From Bacteriovoracaceae bacterium (GTDB lineage Bacteria > Bdellovibrionota > Bacteriovoracia > Bacteriovoracales > Bacteriovoracaceae): a stretch of DNA of 64,000 nt. The notes under the pieces were generated by a model that worked only from the letters and a program-made list of their open reading frames with translations, was not told where the DNA came from and did no database searches. The stretch is from assembly GCA_025210745.1 (NCBI GenBank), contig JAOARC010000034.1, positions 31,002-95,001 of the forward strand, written 5' to 3'. The translations under genes were made by a program, and so were the position numbers. This document shows, piece after piece, positions 43,703 to 50,865 of this stretch (positions within the stretch are counted from its first letter, which is position 1; the number at the start of each line of letters is the position of its first letter).

Positions 43703-44640
43703 TCTTTATCCCACTCAGGAACGGATTCAACTTCATCTTTAATTTTCATATAAGAGATAAGTCTATCCATGATAATTTGATTTTCTAAAAGATCCATATC
43801 TAAAGTATTAAAGTAACATCCTTTAATATGATCTTCATGGGTACAGTTATTAAATTTGCATTTATGAAAATGGATATTTAGATCTGGAAATAAGTGGTCT
43901 AATTCATCAGTACTAATATCTTGAATTGCTAAAGATCTAATCCCGGGAGAATCGATCATCTCAAAGCCATTGCAATCTACAACTTGCGCCCACGTGGTAG
44001 TGTGAGCTCCTTTATCAACCTTTTTAGAAAGCCTTGAGCTTAATAACTCTATTTCGCCTTTGCTTAAAGCGCTGATGAGTTTACTTTTACCAACACCTGA
44101 TTGACCAAGACAGATCGCCGTTTTTCCTTGAAGAAGAGCTATAAGTTCATCCATATTCTTATTTAAAGTTTCATTTTCTTTAAACTTACTTGAAACTTCA
44201 AAGGTTGTTACTCCTAAAGAGTGTAGTTTTTTCTTCTCATATTCAAGATCAAACTGGTTATCAAACTCATCCATTTTATTAAAGATAACAATTACTGGGA
44301 TTTCCCATTGAGTTGCCCTAAGAAGATATCGGTCTATTAAAAATGGTTTATAGTCTGGTTTTGATACTGATGCCGTTATTAGAATGAGGTCTACGTTGGC
44401 AGCTATATGTTTTGTCTTATTAGTCCTAACAATTCTTCTAAAGATTGAGTTTGATCTTTCTAGTGCTTCTGTGATCTCATATTCATCATTATTTTTATTT
44501 AGATGCACATAGTCACCAACTACTGGGTGGGACCTCTTAACCACCTCTCTAAGGGCAGTTGCACTGACAAGTTCCTTTGTACCTTCAATTTGGCACTCAA
44601 AAACTCTTTTAGATGATCTATAAATCTTAGCTTTAATCAT
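43699..44640 (-). CDS. rsgA: Ribosome small-subunit-dependent GTPase A
   Basis: Order of motifs is circularly permuted, as in RsgA: an N-terminal OB domain with VVGDYVHLNKNNDEYEI, G4 IVIFNKMDEF, G1 CLGQSGVGKSKLISALS, G3 MIDSPGIRSL, then the C-terminal zinc finger with HKCKFNNCTHEDHIKGC. It binds the 30S subunit and helps late maturation of 16S rRNA decoding sites. 313 residues fit. The gene is divergent from tRNA-Arg with 131 bp between them. Confidence 0.95.
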   Translation of the reverse strand: MIKAKIYRSSKRVFECQIEGTKELVSATALREVVKRSHPVVGDYVHLNKNNDEYEITEALERSNSIFRRIVRTNKTKHIAANVDLILITASVSKPDYKPFLIDRYLLRATQWEIPVIVIFNKMDEFDNQFDLEYEKKKLHSLGVTTFEVSSKFKENETLNKNMDELIALLQGKTAICLGQSGVGKSKLISALSKGEIELLSSRLSKKVDKGAHTTTWAQVVDCNGFEMIDSPGIRSLAIQDISTDELDHLFPDLNIHFHKCKFNNCTHEDHIKGCYFNTLDMDLLENQIIMDRLISYMKIKDEVESVPEWDKD

Positions 44641-44690
44641 TTTTTCTCTCTAAAAATAATACATTATAGGATGATTTTACTAAAACATTA

Positions 44691-44718
44691 TTGACAATAA
44701 AAGCAAAACCCTTTAAAT
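44691..44718 (+). promoter_or_regulatory. Candidate promoter of tRNA-Arg
   Basis: TTGACA at 44691-44696 and TTAAAT at 44713-44718, spaced 16 bp, about 53 bp upstream of the mature tRNA start. Confidence 0.5.
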
Positions 44719-44771
44719 TCATATCCCACAAGCAATAATATTTCTAATAATTTAGAATGTTTAGCTCATGC

Positions 44772-44848
44772 GCAGTTGTAGCTCAGCTGGATAGAGCATC
44801 CGCCTTCTAAGCGGACGGTCAGGAGTTCGAATCTCTTCAACTGCGCCA
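44772..44848 (+). tRNA. tRNA-Arg (anticodon UCU)
   Basis: A 77-nt cloverleaf: acceptor GCAGTTG pairs with CAACTGC, D stem GCTC/GAGC, anticodon stem TCCGC/GCGGA enclosing CTTCTAA (anticodon TCT at positions 34-36), T stem AGGAG/CTCTT with TTCGAAT loop, discriminator G and an encoded CCA. It reads AGA codons, heavily used in these AT-rich genes. Its 3' end (from 44836) is repeated exactly at 48308, so the gene is the attachment site of the element downstream. Confidence 0.96.
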
Positions 44849-44860
44849 TTTAAATTTAAT
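44836..44860. repeat. Direct repeat, left copy (candidate attL), 25 bp, overlapping tRNA-Arg 3' end
   Basis: Identical to 48308-48332. It runs from TTCAACTGCGCCA, the tRNA 3' end, through ATTTAAATTTAAT-like flank. Confidence 0.9.
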
Positions 44861-44882
44861 AAAAATTCAAATACTTACACAT

Positions 44883-44905
44883 AGCTCCTGATTGGAGCTT
44901 TTTTT
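44883..44905 (+). terminator. Intrinsic terminator downstream of tRNA-Arg, island side
   Basis: AGCTCC and GGAGCT with a 5-base loop, then six T. It is homologous to the hairpin at 46644 in the second module, so it came with the island. Confidence 0.85.
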
Positions 44906-45006
44906 ATGTCTAAAACTCTCTAGGGCTTATTATAAAGCACTTTTAGATAGTTTTGTATGTTCTCCTATGTCGATGGTTGTTCTTTGGTTTAAATAAAAAA
45001 TAAAAA

Positions 45007-45049
45007 TTTGGCTACCTTTTGGCTACCCTGTGACCGGTATTTGGCTACC
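45007..45049. repeat. Three direct repeats TTTGGCTACC in 11-bp phase
   Basis: Exact copies at 45007-45016, 45018-45027 and 45040-45049. The starts differ by 11 and 22 bp, so all three face the same side of the helix. Such short repeats near a tRNA-end attachment site resemble arm-type integrase sites; iteron-like binding of another protein is an alternative. Between the second and third lies TGACCGGTA with a palindromic ACCGGT. Confidence 0.75.
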
Positions 45050-45193
45050 TTTTTTGACTAGTTTTAGCATCATATTTGAGCATGATGTAAGTAGAATAAA
45101 TATTATGAGTGTTATCATTCTTTTCATTATTTAAGTTCTTGCTTGTTACTATATTCTATAATCGCCTTTTCTGTGACTTAGCTAAAGTAAAAT

Positions 45194-45226
45194 CCCCTGA
45201 AGGGAGCAATAATCCCTTTTCAGGGC
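45194..45226. repeat. Inverted repeat upstream of the first island gene
   Basis: CCCCTGAAGGGA (45194-45205) can pair with TCCCTTTTCAGGG (45113-offset arm at 45213-45225), with two extra T in the right arm, around a 7-base loop. There is no T tract after it. Could be a protein site or an untranslated-leader hairpin. Confidence 0.55.
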
Positions 45227-45315
45227 GAAAGTAGGTAGTTTTTACATGATTATCTATGCTGTTAAGTTATAAATGAGTATAAGATGCTAAAAAAATAAGT
45301 GTTTAAGGAGATATA

Positions 45316-45738
45316 ATGAAATTGTTTTTTTGTTCAATAATTCTGACGACAAGTCTATTTGCATCAACTTCTGTTAGTCTTGAGTGTAAGACTAGTGAAA
45401 TGATTGACCCTGGAGTTTATGTTAGAGTTAAAGCTGAAATGTCTGAAGATTATAAGTTGAACAATGTTTTTTTCTATATGAATGGTTGGTATATATCAGG
45501 CGTAACAAAAGAGTTTGTATCGACTAGCCAGAGAAATCTTTCATTGGGAGCATATACATCTTATTCAGGTTATAAAGATGATAATTACGCATTTGCTTTA
45601 TATTTACCTGCTTATAAGTCAGACTATGTTGTCGGAAAAGAAGTTAAAGGTGGCTTATACCTAAATGATTATACTAATAGAGAAGATGTAAAAGCTGGAC
45701 TGAGTTACGAAATGAGCTGTTCTGTTTCTAGCTTGTAA
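45316..45738 (+). CDS. Exported 140-residue island protein, unknown
   Basis: AAGGAGA precedes the ATG. A signal peptide (MKLFFCSIILTTSLFA) is followed by a strand-rich mature protein with VSLECKTSEM near the start and YEMSCSVSSL at the end; the two Cys could close a disulfide. Tyr/Gly-rich segments (GAYTSYSGYKDDNYAFALY) suggest a small beta sandwich. First gene of the first island module, 8 bp before the ankyrin-like gene. Family not recognised. Confidence 0.75.
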   Translation: MKLFFCSIILTTSLFASTSVSLECKTSEMIDPGVYVRVKAEMSEDYKLNNVFFYMNGWYISGVTKEFVSTSQRNLSLGAYTSYSGYKDDNYAFALYLPAYKSDYVVGKEVKGGLYLNDYTNREDVKAGLSYEMSCSVSSL

Positions 45739-45746
45739 GGGATAAG

Positions 45747-46556
45747 ATGAAGTTTAATTTGATTTTTTCAGGTTTAGTTATTTCATTTATTTTCTTTGCT
45801 AGTGCCTTTGCTGATGAATGTAGAGATCTTCGTAACTTAAATGATAATATTAGTAAGAATCAAGCTATTCTTGATGAATTAAAGTTAGAGTATGTCTCAT
45901 ATATTGATAGTTCCAAATATGACTTTGACACTTTTAATGACGCTGTCCTGATTGTTACAAAAAAATATAAGTTGCAGAGAATCTTAAGTAATCAAGACTT
46001 AATTATTGATCAAATTAAAAATTATAACCGTAGAGATTGCAACTTCATTTCTAGAGTTGAAGTTTTAAACAGGGCTAAGGAACAACGATCTTTTATTCAT
46101 AGCCTTCTGTCACTCCTTCCTTCTACAAAAACTGTAAAGAGTATTATTTCTTGCGATAGATTCATGAGTCTTTTTAGGGATGTCGAATATGGCGTAAGTA
46201 AACTGGGTTATGTTATAGAAAATGTTTCTCAGAGTCATGTTGAATTTTCACCTTGGGCTAAAGATATAAATTCATTTTATGAGATGTATCTTGAGAATAA
46301 TGAAATAGTTAATTGTAGAGGTTATAGAAATAATACGCCTCTTTTGCATGCATCTGGAGCTAATAGCTCAAGAAATATTAGCTTTGAAGTTGCAAGTTTT
46401 CTTATAGCAAATGGAGCAGATGTTAATACTAAGAATGGTTTTCAATCACCCTTAGGTACTATAAGAGGAATAATTAAATACCCATTCAGTAGTAATGTTA
46501 AGGCTGCAAAAAGGCTTGAATATCTTTTGTTGGCAAGTGGAGCTGTTAAAAAGTAA
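45747..46556 (+). CDS. Exported ankyrin-repeat-like island protein
   Basis: A signal peptide (ending near ASAFADE) precedes a helical N-terminal part (residues about 25-190) with several Cys and then one clear ankyrin-like unit, NNTPLLHASGANSSRN followed by FEVASFLIANGADVNTKNGF. A partial second unit (SPLGTIRGI and LLLASGAVKK) follows. Ankyrin repeats mediate protein binding; the export suggests a target outside the cytoplasm. It is the second gene of module 1. The 88-bp module repeat begins exactly at its TAA. Confidence 0.75.
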   Translation: MKFNLIFSGLVISFIFFASAFADECRDLRNLNDNISKNQAILDELKLEYVSYIDSSKYDFDTFNDAVLIVTKKYKLQRILSNQDLIIDQIKNYNRRDCNFISRVEVLNRAKEQRSFIHSLLSLLPSTKTVKSIISCDRFMSLFRDVEYGVSKLGYVIENVSQSHVEFSPWAKDINSFYEMYLENNEIVNCRGYRNNTPLLHASGANSSRNISFEVASFLIANGADVNTKNGFQSPLGTIRGIIKYPFSSNVKAAKRLEYLLLASGAVKK

Positions 46557-46641
46557 GCTCTTTACTCTTTAACCCTGCGTAGAACTATTTCGTAAGTCCC
46601 TGCTAGAATTTCAGAGTCATACTGTTCAATCTTACTTATAC
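46554..46641 (+). repeat. Module-end repeat, copy 1, 88 bp
   Basis: Starts at the stop codon of the ankyrin-like gene and aligns without gaps to 48197-48284 at 71 of 88 positions (about 81%). It is followed directly by the module-start hairpin at 46644. Confidence 0.85.
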
Positions 46642-46643
46642 GT

Positions 46644-46665
46644 AGCTCCTAATAGGAGCTTTTTT
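46644..46665 (+). terminator. Intrinsic terminator between island modules
   Basis: AGCTCCT and AGGAGCT with a 3-base loop, then T5. Homologous to the hairpin at 44883. Confidence 0.85.
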
Positions 46666-46807
46666 ATACTCGAAACCTTCTATAATTTAGCTAAATTGAA
46701 ATCTTTAATGGATATTCCTCGATGATGGTGTTATTTTTACAAACTCAGCTTAAAGTTCCATGTTTCTTGAGTTATATACGTAGCAATTTTAAATTTTAGG
46801 AGATCCG

Positions 46808-47299
46808 ATGAAACTTACTTCTTTTGCTTTTTTGTTATTTTTTTCTGTAAGTGCGCTAGCTCATCCTTTTGCTAAATTTATAGGAACATATAGTCCTCTT
46901 GATGAAGTAGAGTCTTCTGTTGAAGATCAGTCTGGTATTTCATACTGTGAATTTAAATCTGTACTAGATCTAAGGCTGATAGAAATTAAAGCTAATTTTA
47001 AGGGGGAATATACTATTCGAATATTAAAGAATAGTCAGTCGGATTATTATGCAAAAGAGCAGAAGTTAGAAAAATCTTTATCTGAATACAAAAAAACTCT
47101 TGTTTTTGGATATGAAAGTTTTGCTACATTTGAGATGGATTACTTTATACCAGACTCTGTGAAGCCAAGGCAAAAATTAGAGATTTCTATAAGTCGTGTT
47201 CGTGACCATTATAATTTGTTTGTTGATGAGAAATATTTAAAAAACTATATCAGTAAGACAAGTCATTGTCGTTATGAAGTTAAGATGGAGAAGTTATAG
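46808..47299 (+). CDS. Exported 163-residue island protein, unknown
   Basis: TAGGAGA precedes the ATG by 6 bp. A signal peptide (MKLTSFAFLLFFSVSALA) is followed by a mature protein with ISYCEFKSVLDLRL and HCRYEVKMEKL, two Cys that may bond, and beta-rich sequence between. First gene of module 2; like the 140-residue protein of module 1 it is a small disulfide-type exported protein that precedes a larger exported partner, though I see no clear sequence similarity. A partner or inhibitor role is speculation. Confidence 0.72.
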   Translation: MKLTSFAFLLFFSVSALAHPFAKFIGTYSPLDEVESSVEDQSGISYCEFKSVLDLRLIEIKANFKGEYTIRILKNSQSDYYAKEQKLEKSLSEYKKTLVFGYESFATFEMDYFIPDSVKPRQKLEISISRVRDHYNLFVDEKYLKNYISKTSHCRYEVKMEKL

Positions 47300-47338
47300 G
47301 AGCTAATTTAAAACTCTGTTTTAGCTACGATTTACAAT

Positions 47339-48199
47339 ATGAAAAAACTTAGTTTATTTTTAATTAATATATTTTATATTTCTATATGCTTAGGAGCTCC
47401 TATTATTGGTGGAGCTGTTGATGAGCAAAAGAATAAAAATGGTATTTTTCAATTAGCCATATTTAGTGAAGGTGATACTGGGGCTTGTACGGCGACAAAG
47501 ATATCTGACTCGCATATATTAACATCAGCTCACTGCTTTATTGATCAAGAAATAAAAAGCCTCGCTATAAGTACTAAGACAAACAATCGTGATATGGAAT
47601 ATGATCCACTTGAGTTTGAGGAGATTTATTTACATGAGAGTTATTCATCTCTTTCTCGGGAAGAAAGAGAGCAGATGCATGCGAACTTTATTTCTAAAGA
47701 TATTGCTATTGTAAAGGTTAAGCCTGATAGCAATAATTACTTCTCTGAGTTGGATATAATTGAAGTTGACTATAGTAAAGTTACTGCAGGTAAGAGAGTT
47801 GAGTTTTGGGGATATGGCTGTCAGAATAATATATATGATCTAGAAGCTTATATGCCAGTGAGAAAGGTTGGTTATAGTTATACCCTTGCAAAAGAAGAGT
47901 TAACTAAAAACCATAAGTTGATGACAGAGTACTACACCTATTTTGCCGATGAAATCTTTCAGAATAATATACCTACGGCAGGAAAAAGGATGGATTCAAG
48001 TGCAAGTAGTGTGTGCTTTGGTGATTCCGGAGGACCATTGATTTTAGAGGGGAAGCTCGTGGGTGTTAATGCTTATTATACTTTTGATGATCTTGATCCA
48101 AATAGTGAGTCTGGTTATGGGGAGGGCGTCTCTTTTACTAATCTTCATGTTCGAGTTTCTGAGCTGAGAGATTGGATCGAGCATATCTTAAAGCAGTAA
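47339..48199 (+). CDS. Exported trypsin-like serine protease (S1 family), island-borne
   Basis: The signal peptide ends near CLGA, giving PIIGGAVDEQKNKNG, which has the chymotrypsin-like activation start. Catalytic triad: His in ILTSAHCFID, Asp in SKDIAIVKV and Ser in CFGDSGGPLIL; CTATK marks the usual disulfide loop. 286 residues fit. The substrate is unknown. It follows the 163-residue gene by 39 bp, and the second module-end repeat starts at its TAA. A second S1-like protease gene at 59503 is a different type. Confidence 0.9.
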   Translation: MKKLSLFLINIFYISICLGAPIIGGAVDEQKNKNGIFQLAIFSEGDTGACTATKISDSHILTSAHCFIDQEIKSLAISTKTNNRDMEYDPLEFEEIYLHESYSSLSREEREQMHANFISKDIAIVKVKPDSNNYFSELDIIEVDYSKVTAGKRVEFWGYGCQNNIYDLEAYMPVRKVGYSYTLAKEELTKNHKLMTEYYTYFADEIFQNNIPTAGKRMDSSASSVCFGDSGGPLILEGKLVGVNAYYTFDDLDPNSESGYGEGVSFTNLHVRVSELRDWIEHILKQ

Positions 48200-48284
48200 G
48201 GCCTTCACTTTCTAATCCTATGTAGAACTACTTAGTAAGTGCTAGCTAGGATTTCAGAATCATACTTTTCAATCTTGCTTATAC
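48197..48284 (+). repeat. Module-end repeat, copy 2, 88 bp
   Basis: Begins at the stop codon of the protease gene and aligns without gaps to 46554-46641. It is followed by AT-rich sequence and then the right att copy at 48308. Confidence 0.85.
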
Positions 48285-48307
48285 TTGATTTTTGAATAAA
48301 ATAAATT

Positions 48308-48332
48308 TTCAACTGCGCCATTTAAATTTAAT
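48308..48332. repeat. Direct repeat, right copy (candidate attR)
   Basis: Identical to 44836-44860. It contains the last 13 nt of tRNA-Arg without the rest of the gene. Confidence 0.9.
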
Positions 48333-48350
48333 TTTTTTCTATATATAATA

Positions 48351-48380
48351 AGCTCCATATAATATGGGGCTTTTTTTTTT
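48351..48380 (+). terminator. Terminator right of the island, probably the original tRNA-Arg terminator
   Basis: AGCTCCAT and ATGGGGCT (one G-T pair) around a 5-base loop, followed by ten T (48371-48380). Confidence 0.85.
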
Positions 48381-48406
48381 GCCATAAATGATTCAAAGGA
48401 TATTCA

Positions 48407-49264
48407 ATGGACTCAAGTTATAATCCTCCAAAAGTTTGGAAAATGAATAATGAAAATGGGGGCAAGTTCTCTAGTATAAATAGGCCAACAGCAGGCTCAC
48501 GTTTTGAAAAAAAACTTCCAATAGGAAAGCACCCTTTTCAATTATATTCTCTAGGAACACCTAATGGTGTGAAAGTAACAATTATGTTTGAAGAGTTACT
48601 TGAAGCAGGAGTTAGTGAGGCGCAGTACGATGCTTATCTTATTAATATTGGAGAAGGTGATCAGTTTGGATCAGATTTTGTCTCAATTAATCCAAATTCA
48701 AAAATACCAGCACTAGTTGATTACAGTGAACAAGAACCACTAAAGGTTTTTGAATCAGCATCAATTCTATTATATTTAGCCGAAAAATTTAATAAGTTCA
48801 TACCAAAAGAGACTCATAAAAAAGTTGAAGTTATGAACTGGTTATTTTGGCAAGTGGGTAGTGCTCCTTACTTAGGAGGAGGCTTTGGACATTTTTATTC
48901 ATATGCACCAACTAAAATAGAATACGCTATAGATCGATTTTCTATGGAAGCAAAAAGACAGCTAGATGTTTTAGATAAACGTTTAGAAGATAGAAAATAT
49001 ATCGCTGGTGATGAGTATACTATTGCAGATATGGCGATTTTCCCATGGTATGGAATACTTGCTAAAGGAAAACTTTATGATGCAGCCCAGTTTTTATCTG
49101 TGGATGAATATAAAAATATTCAAAGATGGGCAGGTGACATTCTTACTAGACCTGCAGTACAAAGAGGAAGACTTGTTAATAGATCTTGGGGAGATGAGGA
49201 TCAGCAGTTGATTGAAAGACATTCTGAAGATGATTTTAATGGGTTGGATTTATCTTTTAAGTAA
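48407..49264 (+). CDS. yghU: YghU-type glutathione S-transferase/disulfide-bond oxidoreductase
   Basis: Closely follows the YghU pattern: YNPPKVWKMNNENGGKFSSI, INRPTAGSRFEKKLPIGKHP, FQLYSLGTPNGVKVTIMFEE, VSINPNSKIPALVDY and FESASILLYLAEKFNKF in the thioredoxin-like half, and the all-helical C-terminal half with NWLFWQVGSAPYLGGGFGHF and YTIADMAIFPWYG. Its 285 residues match E. coli YghU (288). Members reduce disulfides with two bound glutathiones. It stands 26 bp after the T tract of the tRNA terminator, outside the island. Confidence 0.95.
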   Translation: MDSSYNPPKVWKMNNENGGKFSSINRPTAGSRFEKKLPIGKHPFQLYSLGTPNGVKVTIMFEELLEAGVSEAQYDAYLINIGEGDQFGSDFVSINPNSKIPALVDYSEQEPLKVFESASILLYLAEKFNKFIPKETHKKVEVMNWLFWQVGSAPYLGGGFGHFYSYAPTKIEYAIDRFSMEAKRQLDVLDKRLEDRKYIAGDEYTIADMAIFPWYGILAKGKLYDAAQFLSVDEYKNIQRWAGDILTRPAVQRGRLVNRSWGDEDQQLIERHSEDDFNGLDLSFK

Positions 49265-49272
49265 CTTTGATT

Positions 49273-49857
49273 ATGCAAGTTCAGACGAGTAAAAATAAAC
49301 ATATTCTCATTTCATACTTTGATCCCTTTGATGGAAGGCAGTGTAATAACTCTGAACATATTGCAAAATCTATCGAAAAATATTTTAATCAAAGTTTAAT
49401 AAATATTACTTTATGTCCTTTAGAGACAGTTCATTATAAATCATCGCAAAAGCTAATTTCATTTTATGAAAAGATGGATAATAAGCCTGACTTTGTTATT
49501 TCATTAGGTGAGGGAAAGTGTGATGGGGTTTATTTTGAAACGATGGCGCATAATTACTCTGATGGAAAAACTTGTGATAATGAAGGAACTTTTCTTAAAG
49601 GAAAAATTGTTGATGATGCTAAGGACTCACTTGATTTAAGTCTTAATCTAGAAGATATTTTTAATGCATTTAAAGACAAAAGCTTTATTCATATATCAAA
49701 AAGTCCTGGAGAGTATGTATGTAATAGCCATAGTTATTTAATGGCCAAAAACTTTTTACATAAGCCGTTTGCTTTTATTCATGTTCCAAAATCTTCTTGC
49801 TCTCAAACGCATAGAGCTTTATCAATACTTATAGATAGTATTAAGTATCTGGAGTAA
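49273..49857 (+). CDS. Pyroglutamyl-peptidase-like protein (peptidase C15 family)
   Basis: ILISYFDPFDGRQCNNSE matches the family's GFxPF start; SLGEGKCDGVYFETMA holds the catalytic Glu region; SPGEYVCNSHSYLM holds the nucleophile Cys (like the family's AGRYLCN); FIHVPKSS holds the catalytic His. These cysteine peptidases remove N-terminal pyroglutamate. At 194 residues it is slightly short. ATG at 49273 is preferred over an in-frame TTG at 49267; neither has a strong ribosome site. It lies just after yghU. Confidence 0.82.
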   Translation: MQVQTSKNKHILISYFDPFDGRQCNNSEHIAKSIEKYFNQSLINITLCPLETVHYKSSQKLISFYEKMDNKPDFVISLGEGKCDGVYFETMAHNYSDGKTCDNEGTFLKGKIVDDAKDSLDLSLNLEDIFNAFKDKSFIHISKSPGEYVCNSHSYLMAKNFLHKPFAFIHVPKSSCSQTHRALSILIDSIKYLE

Positions 49858-49864
49858 AGAGGTA

Positions 49865-50491
49865 CTATGGTGCTAGACGATCAATCTTCCAATTAGACTT
49901 TTCTTTCTTATAGATAAATCTATCATGTAGTCGATTTGGTCTTCCTTGCCAAAACTCAATAGAGTCAATATTGACTCTATACCCTCCCCAGTTATTGGGA
50001 CATTCAAGTATGGCCTTTGTATCTTTTAGGGCTTCAAAATCCCCATGCAACTTTTCTTTTGTAACCACTTGGCTTTGATCAGATATGATTGCACTTACCT
50101 GACTAAGAGGGGATCTAGAGTTAAAGTATTCTTCAGATGTTTGCCTATCTGTTTTTGTTGCTTTTCCTTTTATTCTTATTTGTCTGTCAAATTCTTTCCA
50201 AAATATACTAATAGAAACATTTGGATTGTTAAGTATATCTTGTCCTTTTTGACTTTCATAATTAGTGAAAAATGTTACTCCACTACTACTGATATCTTTT
50301 ATTAAAATAACTCTATTGCTTGGAGTATTATCTTTATCAACAGTTGCAAGGGTTGCAGCATTAGGATAGGAAACCTCTTTTTCGATGGCATCATCCATCC
50401 AACTTTTTAATTCAGTATAAGGACATTCATTTAACATCTGCTTTGTTAATTCTTTTTGATGGTATTCTAGTATAATATCTTTTAAATTCAT
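49865..50491 (-). CDS. pdxH: Pyridoxamine 5'-phosphate oxidase
   Basis: FMN-binding sequence PSNRVILIKDISSSGVTFFT and NYESQKGQDILNNP, then IRIKGKATKTDRQTSEEYFN, and C-terminal EFWQGRPNRLHDRFIYKK and W-K-I-D-R-L-A-P. It oxidises pyridoxine/pyridoxamine phosphate to pyridoxal 5'-phosphate with FMN. The 208 residues and the terminal RLAP match PdxH. It converges on the C15-like gene 7 bp away and is divergent from the arsC-like gene. Confidence 0.95.
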   Translation of the reverse strand: MNLKDIILEYHQKELTKQMLNECPYTELKSWMDDAIEKEVSYPNAATLATVDKDNTPSNRVILIKDISSSGVTFFTNYESQKGQDILNNPNVSISIFWKEFDRQIRIKGKATKTDRQTSEEYFNSRSPLSQVSAIISDQSQVVTKEKLHGDFEALKDTKAILECPNNWGGYRVNIDSIEFWQGRPNRLHDRFIYKKEKSNWKIDRLAP

Positions 50492-50529
50492 TTCTTGCCC
50501 TCTATAATCATATAAAATAGGAGATAACC

Positions 50530-50865
50530 ATGTTCAAGATGTATCATAACCCAAGATGTTCTAAAAGTAGACAAACATTAGCTCTTTTAGAGGAAAAAAA
50601 TATTGATGTTCAAATTATTGAATATTTAAATGATGGTTTATCTAAAGGTGAAATTGAAAATATTATTAATCTTCTAGGAGAAAGTTCTTTGATTGTAAGA
50701 ATAAAAGAAGATGAATATAAGCAAAATAAGTTTGATATTAATAATTCGAATGAAGTTATTGCTGCTCTTGTAAAAACACCAAAGCTACTTGAAAGACCAA
50801 TTGTTATTAAAGATAACCAAGCGGTTATAGGAAGACCACCCAAGAATGTTTTAAATCTTTTATAG
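50530..50865 (+). CDS. ArsC-family arsenate reductase-like protein
   Basis: MFKMYHNPRCSKSRQTLALL has the nucleophile Cys with three following basic residues; IEYLNDGLSKGEIENII, the FDI-type KQNKFDINN, then the RPIVIKDNQAVIGRPPKNVL motif complete the ArsC fold. It reduces arsenate with glutaredoxin in known relatives; close paralogues such as YfgD lack that role, and no ars operon is here, so arsenate activity is uncertain. It overlaps the following minus-strand gene by 6 bp. Confidence 0.86.
   Translation: MFKMYHNPRCSKSRQTLALLEEKNIDVQIIEYLNDGLSKGEIENIINLLGESSLIVRIKEDEYKQNKFDINNSNEVIAALVKTPKLLERPIVIKDNQAVIGRPPKNVLNLL

Larger units (their letters stand above)
44906..45315. other. Island leader region without genes
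   Basis: 410 bp between the left terminator and the first cargo gene. It holds the three TTTGGCTACC repeats and the inverted repeat listed separately; no frame longer than about 30 codons with a start and ribosome site is evident. Its 3' portion (CTATAAT...TTAGCTAAA) resembles 46678-46694 in the second module. Confidence 0.6.
44836..48332. mobile_element. tRNA-Arg-associated genomic island without integrase, about 3.5 kb
   Basis: Bounded by exact 25-bp direct repeats (44836-44860 and 48308-48332) made of the last 13 nt of tRNA-Arg plus 12 nt of flank. Beyond the right copy is a terminator with the position and shape of a tRNA terminator, consistent with displacement by insertion. Inside are two modules, each of two exported-protein genes and a repeat-bearing spacer. 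No recombinase is encoded, so movement would need an integrase from elsewhere or the island is a decayed remnant. Insertion is inferred from the repeats and layout. Confidence 0.8.

Noticed and set aside
45194..45226. Riboswitch in the island leader
   Set aside because: A single short inverted repeat without the multi-helix layout of known aptamers; more likely a binding site or simple hairpin.
46554..46641. Integron attC site for the module-end repeat
   Set aside because: It has no GTTRRRY core or matching RYYYAAC partner and no imperfect inverted-repeat build, so an integron cassette is not supported.
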